Assembly (NCBI RefSeq): GCF_008728515.1
Contig: NC_044980.1
Location: 56,835,680-56,899,679, forward strand
Reading direction: 5' to 3'
Length of the DNA stretch: 64,000 bases
Source of the DNA: Papio anubis
Lineage: Eukaryota; Chordata; Mammalia; Primates; Cercopithecidae
The translations under genes were made by a program, and so were the position numbers. Below, in pieces: positions 55,696-64,000 of this stretch (positions within the stretch are counted from its first letter, which is position 1; each line of letters begins with the position of its first letter). A model generated the notes under the pieces. It made no database searches. It saw nothing but the letters and a program-made list of their open reading frames with translations, and was not told where the DNA came from.

Positions 55696-55773
55696 TAGTA
55701 TATCCGTCTGAGTTAAATCAGGAGACAGAAACCACACAGTTATTTGAAAGAGGAAGTTTAAAATAATCATTAG

Positions 55774-56066
55774 ACTAGGCATGGTGGCTCACATCTGTAA
55801 TCCTAGCACTTTGGGAGGGTAAGGCGGGAGAATTGCTTGAGCCCAGGAGTTTGAGACCAGCCTAGGGAACACTGTTAAACCCCATCTCTACAAAAAAAAT
55901 GTTTTAATTAGCTGGGCATGGTGGCACATGCCTGTAGTCCCAGCTATTCGGGAGGCTGGGAATAGGAGGATTGCTTGAGCCTGGGAGGTTGAGGCTGCAA
56001 TGAGCCATGATCACCCACTGCACTCTCCATCCTGGGCTGAAGAGCCTGCCTCAAAACAAACAAAAG
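55774..56066 (+). mobile_element. AluJ-type SINE, sense
   Basis: gactaggcatggtggctcac, gagtttgagaccagcctagg, gcactctccatcctgggctg. Flanks aataatcatta and aagaattatta hint at a target duplication. Confidence 0.9.
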
Positions 56067-56077
56067 AATTATTAAGG

Positions 56078-56215
56078 GGCCAGGCTTGATGGCTCAAGGC
56101 TGTAATCCCAGCACCTTGGGAGGTTGAGACAGGAGGATCGTGAGGCCGAAGTGAGCTACAATTGTGCCACTGCACTCCAGCCTCCTGGCCAACAGAGTGA
56201 TACCTTCTCATTTAA
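56078..56215 (+). mobile_element. Internally deleted Alu (about 138 bp), sense
   Basis: The left-arm start (ggccaggcttgatggctcaa, gtaatcccagcaccttggga) passes at gaggatcg into the end of the right arm (agtgagctacaattgtgcca, cactgcactccagcc). The join lies in a word common to both arms, so a left-right recombination or a deletion explains it better than a true monomer. Confidence 0.8.
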
Positions 56216-56250
56216 AATATATATAATAGAAAAGTGATTATAAAGATGTT

Positions 56251-56563
56251 GGGCCAGGCATAGTGGCTCACACCTGTAATCCCAGCGCTTTGGGAGGCCT
56301 AGGCGGGTGGATCACCAGGTCAGGCATTCGAGACTAGCCTGACCAACATGGTGAAACTCCGTCTCTACTTAAAAAAAAAAAAAAAAAAGAATACAAAAAT
56401 TAGCCGGGCATGGTGGTGGGTGCCTATAGTCCCAGCTACTGGGGAGGCTGAGGCAGGAGAATCGCTTGAACCTGGTGGGTGGAGGTTGCAGTGAGCTGAG
56501 ATCGTGCCACTGCACTCCAACCTGTGTGATAGAGTGAAACTCCGTCTCAAAAAAAAAAAAAAA
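56251..56563 (+). mobile_element. AluS-type SINE, sense
   Basis: gggccaggcatagtggctca, gatcaccaggtcaggcattc, long middle A-run (56,370-56,388), ccactgcactccaacctgtg and an A tail. Confidence 0.95.
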
Positions 56564-57214
56564 TGTCAAGAGAACTCTTACTAAATCTACTAGAGTTGAG
56601 TGAGAGTACCCAGGGAAGGACCAGCTTGGAAGAGGGATGCAAACACGCCTGGGTTCAGACCTCACTGAAGAAGGCATGGTTGCAGCCAATAGATGGTGGA
56701 GAAGTCTGCTGGGTTTCCCGGGCCAGATCTAGTCCACAGCCGCCAGGAAAGCAAAAAATAACCCGTCTCCCTCCCCGCATAAAAAAACACACACACACCC
56801 AGAGCCAAGGCTGGAGGGCAAGTTTGCAAAGTCAGAATGGCTCCACACGCACAAGGTTGGAGCCCACAGTGTTGTTGGGAGTCACATCAAAGGAGTCACC
56901 TGGTCTGGACTGGTCTGGACTGAGGCTGCAAGGTCAGGATCTGGCATGCAGCTGCGGCAGTGTACCACCAGGTGTCTCCAGACACACATGCACCAATGAC
57001 CAATTGGACAGCTGGAGCAAAAAAAGCAAAGCATAGCACTCCAAAAGGAGGAAACAAAGCCCGCTTCCTCTGGTGGTATCCCTCCTGTGTGCTCTATTGA
57101 CAAAGCTAACATCGTACTAATAAATAATAAATACCCGAAGAGTCCAGTCCATTATTGTAGAGCAGTACTGAAGTGTGAATTGGAGCTGAGGCAATTGATA
57201 GTTGACACACACAC

Positions 57215-57910
57215 ACACAATAAAATTAATAATAATTCCCTGACAACGGCTATTCTCAGTCCAGATTCAAATTTCTCCAGTTGTGCCAAACACATCTTGT
57301 ATAGTTTTATGGGGTTTTTTAACCAAGATCCAATCAAGTCCTTTTAGTTTCTTTTGATTTAGAGCAGTCTCTCCCAACGTTTCCATTTTAATGACATTGA
57401 TCTTTAGAAGAAATCAATGGACTGATTGAGTCTCATGCTAGATTTGTCTGTTTGTTCCTGGTGTTAATTTTCTGTCCCTGAATTTCTTGTAAACTGGAAG
57501 TTAAATCAAAGGTTTGACTACAGCCAGGTGAAATGTGTTTCAGAAGAATACTTCATAAGTGACACTGTGCACCTCACATTGTATCACATCAGGGACATAG
57601 AGAGCATTGGCTTCCCATTATTAAGGCAAGGAACTTGATCTCGGTTAAAGTAGTGAATGCCAGATACCTCCACTGTAATGGCATGGTCTTCCTTTTGCAA
57701 TTAGCAAGTAATCTGTGGGGTGTTATTTTAATGCTTGTAGAATATACTGTTCCCCAACCACCTTTCAGTTAATGGTTTTAGCATCTAATTTGTCATTAGG
57801 AAGTGCAAAATGAACATTTTTTAATTCAATCTTTTCTTCTATATTTTTTAGCTGGCATTCTTCTGTAAAAAGAAGCTTTCCTTCATCAACTATAAATAAA
57901 CTAAACTTTT
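57215..57910. repeat. Old L1M-type repeat, piece 2 of 2
   Basis: attaataataattccctgac, atttctccagttgtgccaaa, aagatccaatcaagtccttt, aattagcaagtaatctgtgg and tagctggcattcttctgtaa are in the order of a long common repeat and continue piece 1. A short (CA)n lies at the junction (57,206-57,219). Confidence 0.5.
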
Positions 57911-58466
57911 TCCCAAAAAAGAGAAGAAAAATGCATTATTAGCCATTTTCAGAATAAAGAAAAGAAAGTTTTGATTGGAGAAGAAGGGGAATAATTTTGT
58001 TACAAGAGCTTAGGAGTGGTAGGCATGTCCCAGGATGACAGGAGAGCCCGGGTTCCTGGGAGGCCCATGAGAGAGGGATGCTGGAGGTTGGAGGGAAACT
58101 GGGATAAGTCATCTGTTCTGCAATCGCCTGCCATGGGCTTGGAGTAGAAACCCCCCCTCCCCTCTATTTGCCACTCAGTTATCTTTCCAGTCACCTTTGG
58201 TGTGTGGGCTGCAGAATGTTGATGCTGATTTCAGATAAGAGATCATGTTTCATTTACAACCAATACAGAAATACTGAGTGGCTACAGAACAAAAGAGGCT
58301 ACATGGACTGCTCTGTGTGAAAGTGCTCAGAAAATGTAGCACAGTAAACAAAAATGAGGCATTATTGTATATTTTTGCTCTTACAAATAGTTATTTTCTC
58401 AGTAGTTTAATAATTTAATGAAAAAAAGTTTTTGAATCACTGTCTCATTTAAAATTTGAGATCATT
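57911..58466. other. Unassigned sequence
   Basis: No feature recognised. Confidence 0.4.
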
Positions 58467-58776
58467 GGCCGGACATGGTGGCTCACCCCTATAATCCCAA
58501 CACTTTGGGAGGCCGAGGCAGGTGGATTGCCTCAGGTCAGGAGTTCGAGACCAGCCTGGCCAACATAATAAAACCTCATCTCTATTAAAAATACAAAAAT
58601 TAGCCGGGCATGATGGCACGTGTCTGTAATCCCAGCTACTTGGGAGGCTGAGGAGGGAGAACTGCCAGAACCCAGGAGGTGGAGGTTGTGGTGAACTGAG
58701 ATGGCACCACTGCACTCCAGCCTGGGCAACAGAGCAAGACTCCATCTTAAAATAAAATAAAATAAAATAAAATAAG
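58467..58776 (+). mobile_element. AluS-type SINE, sense, with (AAAAT)n tail
   Basis: ggccggacatggtggctcac, ggtcaggagttcgagaccag, ccagcctgggcaacagagca, then a tail of about six aaaat units. Confidence 0.95.
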
Positions 58777-59073
58777 AGATCCTCAACTAAAAACCCAAAA
58801 ATCTGAATCTAATTTTATGTTCCTGACACATTTGCTCAAAGCTAGGATGTCTTCCACATGATTACCTTATTCAAATTTATATCTCTAGAGCGTCACAAAA
58901 TTCATTATCTAAACAGGAAAGTAACACAGTGTCATGTAAAAGAGTACTGGGCTGAGACTTATAATCTGGATTCTGGCACTAACCAGCAGTTAGAGCCAAG
59001 GACGAGTTACTTACCCTCGCCCAGATTCAGCTTCTTCATCTCTAGAAAGAAAGGCATAATTCCCCATGGTTGT
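58777..59073. other. Unassigned sequence
   Basis: No feature recognised. Confidence 0.4.
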
Positions 59074-59089
59074 AGAAAGTAAGCTTGGG

Positions 59090-59302
59090 GGCCAGGTGCG
59101 GTGGCTCACACCTGTAATCCCAGCACTTTGGGAGGCCAAGGTGGGCAGATCATTTGAGGTCTGGAGTTCGAAATCAGCCTGACCAACATGGCGAAACCCC
59201 ATCTCCCAGGAGGTAGAGGTTGCAGTGAGCCAAGATGGCGCCACTGCAGTCCAACCTGGGCAATAGAGCAAGACTCTGTCCCAAAAAAAAAAAAAAAAAG
59301 AA
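59090..59302 (+). mobile_element. Internally deleted AluS (about 210 bp), sense
   Basis: The left arm is intact to gaaaccccatctc and then jumps to ccaggaggtagaggttgcag in the right arm, so about 100 bp around the middle A-rich linker are missing. Flanks agaaagtaagcttggg (59,074-59,089) and agaaagtaagcatggg (59,303-59,318) differ at one of 16 bases. Confidence 0.93.
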
Positions 59303-59318
59303 AGAAAGTAAGCATGGG

Positions 59319-60240
59319 TTTTAGCAGCAGAAAAAATATAGGTTTGAAGCCTTAGGTTTCCTCATTCTTGATATGTAATCTTAGCAAATAAACTAAAATT
59401 CTGAGAGCTTCGATTTACTTTTTTTTTTTGAAGAGATACAAAATTTACTTTTTTAAAATGCCTTCATTACAAGTCTGGGGAAGCTCCTTTTTCCACCCAA
59501 AGAATTCACCACTATAAGCAATGATGCAAGTCCATTTATTTAAAGAGAACATTTTAAAACAGTAAAAGATTATATCCATAGGCATTTTCCAATTTCAAAG
59601 GAGTGATACAATCTTCAGGCAGCCAGAGAACTAATGAAGTTGCCTCACCCTCCAAAATGCATAGCTTAATTTCTAAATGTAAGAGGGAAAGATAAAGTTT
59701 ATGTAGAACAGGGGAAAAACTATTCTCAAATGACATTCCTGGATGAATCCCCACATCTTCCAAAGGAGAAGATGTTGAGTTTTCTTTCTTGTTGTCCTTT
59801 CGGATGCTTCCCCAATGTGTTACTGTGATGCCCTTTCACGTTTTTCACAAAGGTGAATAAAAACTTTCTTTGAATATAGCATAATATTGGGATGTGACCT
59901 CTGGTATCTAAACTCACTGGTTCATATGTGATTGAACTTTCAATGAGAATACCCCGTGGATGTTCGTTCATACTTCTTGATGCCACAAGAAGAGAGAAGA
60001 TAAAGGAGCTCAAAGAAATCTAGCAGCCCTCTGGTTACAGGACAGCAGTTCCCAGATGTCGTTCATAAGGCTGAGACTGCAGATAATTCACAGAAGGCAC
60101 TTGTCTAATTCTGACCTGGGGTCAGTGTTCAAAAGAGGCAATGGACACATCGACAAAACCACAAATCAACAAAAAGGTAGGAGGAGCCCTCCTAACACAC
60201 CAGAGACCATCATTGCTTCAGATGAAGGGAAAATATTTAT
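59319..60240. other. Unassigned sequence
   Basis: The 95-codon minus frame at 59726-60013 has no recognised domain. No named repeat. Confidence 0.4.
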
Positions 60241-60645
60241 TGCATTCGTGATTTATTGTTGTGTGATGAATTATACCAAAACTTAGTGAGTGGCTTAAAA
60301 CAACAATAAATGTTTATTTTACTCAGTTTCTGTGAGTCAACTTAGCAGGGTAGTTTCTGGCCCAGGGTGTCTCATGAGGTTGTAGTCAAGATATCATCCA
60401 GGGCTACAGTCATCTGAAGGCTTGACTGGGGCTGGATCCACTTCTCCCCTCCTCCAAAAAAAGCCAAAAGAGAATGAAGCAGAAGCAGCAATGTCTTTTA
60501 TGATCCAGTCTTGGAAGTCATACGTTGTCACTTCTGCCACAGTACTCATTAAAAGCGAATTAGTAAGTCCAACCCACCTTCAAGGGGAAGTGAACTGGCT
60601 CTACTTTTTAAAGCAAGAAGTGCCAATTTGGAGGCACTTATTTAA
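60241..60645 (-). repeat. Old LTR-type repeat (same family as 17,745), antisense
   Basis: taccaaaacttagtgagtgg, cttaaaacaacaataaatg, ctcatgaggttgtagtcaag, cagtcatctgaaggcttgac, tggggctggatccacttctc, tgtcttttatgatccagtct. Confidence 0.6.
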
Positions 60646-61510
60646 ATTGTGGCATAAAAACACTTAACATAAAATTTATCACTTTACCCATTTTCAAGTG
60701 TACGGTCATGCTAAGTATATTAACACTGTTGTACAACAGATCTCCAGAACATTTTCATCTTGCACAACTGAAATTCTGTACCCATTTTAAAAGTCCCCAT
60801 TCCTCCTCCATCCAGTCCCGGGTAACTATCATTCTACTTTCTGTTTCTATGAATTTGCCAACTTTACCTGCCTCATGTAAGTGGAATCGTATAGTATTTG
60901 TCTTTTTGTGACTGGCTTATTTCCCTTAGCATAGTGTCCTATAGGATATATTGTACCAATGTGACAAGATTTCCTTCCTTTTTAAGGCTGATTTATATTC
61001 CATTGTACTTATATACCACATTTTGTTTATCCGTTCATCTGTCAATACACATTTGGGTTGCTTTCACCTCTTGGCTACTGTGAATAGTGCTACTGTGAAC
61101 ATGGGTGTACAAATATCTCCTCAAGATACTGCTTTTGATTCTTTCTTGCGTATATACCCATTAGTGGGATTGCTGAATCATACAGTAGTTCTATTTTTAA
61201 TTTTTTGAGCAACTACCATTGTTGTCCATAGCGGCTATACCATTTTACATTCTCACTAACAGTATGCAAAGTTTCTAATTTCTCTACATCCTTGCCACTA
61301 TTTATTATTTTCTGTTTCTTCATCGTAACCACTAAATTGATTTCAGGTAATATCTCATTGTGGTTTTAATTTGCATTTATCTAATAGTTACTGATATTTA
61401 GCATCTTTTCATATGCTCGTTGGCCATCAGTACATCATCTTTGGGAAAATGTCTATTCAAGTCATTTGCCTGTTTTTAAATCAGGTAATTTGTTGATTTG
61501 TTGTTGAACC
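60646..61510 (-). mobile_element. L1M, antisense (3' UTR and ORF2 end)
   Basis: acataaaatttatcacttta, cattttcaagtgtacggtca, cctcatgtaagtggaatcgt, ccattgtacttatataccac, gcgtatatacccattagtgg, ttgtccatagcggctatacc, gtctattcaagtcatttgcc in reverse L1 order. About 0.86 kb without later insertions. Confidence 0.9.
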
Positions 61511-61529
61511 ATTGAGACATATTTTTAAA

Positions 61530-61625
61530 CCACAACACCTATCTTGCAGATTGTGGTGAGAACTAAAAGATTTATGAATGCAGATCATATTACCTGTCAC
61601 GTAGTAGGCACTCAAAAATTATTAC
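61530..61625 (+). repeat. MIR SINE 3' part, sense
   Basis: cacctatcttgcagattgtg, gtgagaactaaaagatttat, cacgtagtaggcactcaaaa. Diverged. Confidence 0.55.
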
Positions 61626-61959
61626 TTGTCTTCTTAGGGTTGTTATGTTAAATAATGTTATGTTAATAACATATGTAAAACTGCTTCTTAAATTATAAAG
61701 TGCTACGCAAATGTGAGCTAATACTACAAAGCTGTATGCAAAATATTTTAATATTTTTCTGAGGTTCTCCACACTTAAATATATAAATCTTTCCATCTCT
61801 AGACTTTATTCTGTTTTTTAGCTGTAATCCCTTTTTTCCATTTTACTTCAAGTTTTATCAAAAAAAAATAGCAGCAGAAATAGAACAAGTAAAGACGGAA
61901 ACAATAACTAATTTCACTAAAGCAACGTCAGAGTAAGATCTATTTAAAAATAAAACGTG
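61626..61959. other. Unassigned AT-rich sequence
   Basis: No feature beyond a local palindrome-like gttatgttaataacat near 61,660. Confidence 0.35.
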
Positions 61960-62300
61960 AAGAAAAGCTGCAATGGATTACACTATTGAAAAATCCTAAG
62001 AGAACCAGAACTGCTGTTCCTTCAGAGAATGTGAGTGATGTTGAAAGATTAATAACGTTTGGATAACATTAATTACAGTGATGTTATAAACTCTGGTATT
62101 CCAGTTGCCATAACAACCCGCTATATGTTGGTTTTCTAATGACATTTCAAACAAGTACTGAGGCGAACTGCATCACTTCAGAACTTTGATTGCTGTCACT
62201 CAGTGGTTTTAAAATTGAATTGTTTTGTTCTTAAAGAGTCAGAATATGTCACCGTCTTCAGAAATATTCTCAAAATTATGGGGAGGAAATGATACACATT
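61960..62300. promoter_or_regulatory. Candidate conserved non-coding element (motif-based guess)
   Basis: No repeat recognised. attaatta at 62,068-62,075 and gttgccataacaac at 62,104-62,117, two bases from the RFX X-box palindrome GTTGCCATGGCAAC. With the X-box-like word at 13,251 this gives two such words in the window. Inference only. Confidence 0.3.
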
Positions 62301-63756
62301 CCTATACAATTATAGAGCACTCAAGAAAAAGAAATGTATTTTGTTTTTAATACAAAATTAACAGGTTTTTTTCATAGGGAATAGAAAAAAAAAACAGAAA
62401 GGAGAAAGATTATGCTTCATGCTTCTCAGAAGACTTTGTTCCCTTGCAGAATTATTTGACAATAAAATTCTTTCTAGAAAAACTCACTTTTCTTGGTTAT
62501 ATTTCTCTTGTCTCCATTCTCTCCTATCTTTTCACCTCCCTGTTTCTTTCTTCCAATGAGTTCTTTTAGAAGCCACGGATTCTGGTCCAGGTCGATGCAA
62601 CACTTTGGAGTTAGTGAGATGAGGTCATTCCTCCACCCAGCTTTCTGATCTCTCTTCTCTCTGCTGACTAACCCGCTGCCCAAAGGATATAATAAAAGAA
62701 AGACCACTTGCCACTGGCTTATATTATATTGGATTTTAATATTCCCAAGAGAATATGTTAAATATATAGTGTGCCACTGACAAGAAGCAAAGCATGATTG
62801 TAACAGACATGCTTCTAAGTATTTGCTCAGCCCACAGCCTACTCTGCTCCTGCTGCCCAAGGGGCATCCCACCCACCCATTCACAAATATGAATCATTTG
62901 ATTAAATCGGAGGAGAGCACCAGAACCAACTCGTCCATACGCACTGAGTTGGACAAACACATTCTCCCTTATTCTCCTCTTTTCCCTCTTTCCTCTCCCT
63001 CTCTACAAATTCAGCTAAGGTAAATGCTGACCATTTGCAATGGTGTTTAAAGCAGAACAGTGGTGTTGCGCGGCAGAACTCTGTGCTACAGGACTCTGAA
63101 GGGAGAGTGTGCCCACTGCCTCCCTACCCACCCCTCCTGCCCACCCCCACCACAGTTCCAGCAGCATCTCAGTCTATGCAGTGCATCTCAGGCAGTGGGG
63201 GTGGCATGATTCCATGTAAAGCATATTCTATGCTCTATAAACCCTGTGCCCTATGCAATGCCATCTTAAGTAGGCCCAGGTCTGCCCCTTGTCCAGGTGT
63301 GCTATCAGCACCCTTTCAGCACTCTCTCCCCTCCCCTTTTCTCTATTCTTAAAACTCCCTCTACCCCACCCAGATATCCAAGGGCTTTGATCCTACCCTC
63401 CCAAAGCTCCCACTGTAGCCAGCTCCTCAGAGGCCTCTCAGGGAACAGCAAAGTGAGCTAATAAATCCAGCCTAGGCTTCTGTTGACCCAGAACCAATTC
63501 AAGACGAAGGCCATGTCTTAGAAAGCAGCTCCCAGGGAAATATATGACTTATACAATGACATCAGCTGAAACTCACAAAGGTCATTGCATTTAACTCATT
63601 CCTCACCCACGGTGATGCAAGTATGCTAACCCTTCTTCTCCCAGTCTTCTCTGGATGATCTTCTCCACTTGAGTTTACCAGAATGTACATGAACAAGCTA
63701 GAGGAGCAGCCTGTGCCTGTTATTCTCTCCTCCCCACTGCTGAAGTCACTCTCCAC
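62301..63756. other. Unassigned sequence
   Basis: A minus-strand frame of 136 codons (62474-62884) is the longest outside obvious transposons. It shows no domain, signal or neighbour support. 63.1-63.4 kb is C-rich with a tctataaaccc TATA-like word near 63,234. No gene called. Confidence 0.35.
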
Positions 63757-64000
63757 CCTTCTCATCCTACTCTCTTGCTGGGGACACTGAATTGTATGAG
63801 TTTCATCAATGGACTCCCTTGCCCTTTGACCTCCAGTTGGGTTCTGCCAATTAGAGATCCTTAACAGGAGATAAGAGGGAGGGAGAAGGACTGGAGGCTG
63901 GGGTATTTATGCTTCTGGCTAGATCCCTGAAGTACTGTCTTGCAGTCATCTCTACGTGATTCTCTCCATTCAGGTTCCAGTAACTGATCCTTCCTCATAT
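63757..64000 (+). repeat. Unassigned dispersed repeat, cut by window end (opposite copy at 32.8 kb)
   Basis: ccctttgacctccagttggg, ttctgccaattagagatcct, gagataagagggagggagaa, ggctggggtatttatgcttc pair with the reverse complement at 32,940-33,010. Confidence 0.45.

Larger units (their letters stand above)
55696..57214. repeat. Unassigned insertion carrying three Alus
   Basis: The stretch between the two halves of the old repeat starts gagttaaatcaggagacaga and ends gaggcaattgatagttgaca. After removing the three Alus, about 0.75 kb remain, GC-richer than the flanks and LTR-like in look, with no family assigned. The 157-codon frame (56563-57036) is inside and has no known domain. Confidence 0.4.

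Noticed and set aside
56078..56215. A free Alu monomer (FLAM or FRAM)
   Set aside because: The piece starts as a left arm and ends as a right arm, joined at a word shared by both arms, so a deleted dimer explains it better.
56563..57036. 157-codon plus-strand frame
   Set aside because: It starts at the end of an Alu A tail and runs through an LTR-like GC-richer insert. Composition is low-complexity and nothing is recognised.
62474..62884. 136-codon minus-strand frame in unassigned sequence
   Set aside because: No known domain, no splice or promoter support, and one frame of this length is expected by chance in 64 kb.
63160..63250. TATA-like tctataaaccc as a host promoter
   Set aside because: No CpG island, no downstream exon or open frame, and single TATA-like words are common by chance.
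1..64000. CRISPR arrays, operons, tRNA or rRNA genes, phage or plasmid features
   Set aside because: No regularly spaced repeats of array type, no clover-leaf or rRNA wording, no bacterial gene organisation. All tandem repeats seen are simple microsatellites or short duplications.

Overview
The window is nuclear DNA from a primate, most likely human. It carries Alu copies of the J, S and Y types, L1PA-type and older L1 3' ends, THE1 and MST MaLR elements with both LTRs, and mammal-wide MIR, L2, MER5 and MLT1 relics. I recognise no cellular protein-coding gene, rRNA, tRNA or CRISPR array. Almost every open frame above about 100 codons falls inside a transposon or is unremarkable by composition. 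The longest open frame (35,485-36,396, + strand) is the C-terminal third of an L1 ORF2. The stretch reads as intergenic or deep intronic. Family names come from remembered consensus sequences, not from a RepeatMasker run, so subfamily calls and edges are approximate.

Layout. 0-9.6 kb: an L1PA 3' end, several MIRs, a two-LTR THE1 element with a perfect 5-bp target duplication inside a MIR, an Alu, then a MER5A whose two halves lie about 3.4 kb apart. Between those halves are L1 pieces, an AluJ and a 1.6-kb ERV1-type (MER52-like) LTR. Two MLT1-type LTRs follow. 9.6-14.3 kb: mostly unassigned sequence, including a stretch at 13.2-13.5 kb rich in homeodomain-type and RFX-type motifs. 14.3-20.1 kb: a convergent pair of L1 3' ends, an AluY, more MLT1-type LTRs and an L2 end. 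20.1-31 kb: long unassigned stretches, three Alus (one internally deleted), one L1 3' end, a second candidate regulatory stretch at 26.2-26.4 kb and an orphan A27 run.

31-43 kb is the most layered part. One antisense L1M copy is cut into five pieces by a MaLR solo LTR, an L1PA copy, an older LTR and a two-LTR MST element. Just downstream, another old LTR is split by an Alu and by an ERV1-type LTR. 43-64 kb: further Alus, L1M, MIR and a good L2 3' end, a pair of related but unassigned blocks at 50.3 and 51.7 kb, another L1M antisense segment at 60.6-61.5 kb, and a third candidate regulatory stretch at 62.0-62.3 kb.

No genes work together here. The main content is insertion history that can be ordered by nesting, plus three motif-based guesses at non-coding regulatory sequence. 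I found no convincing new biological system.
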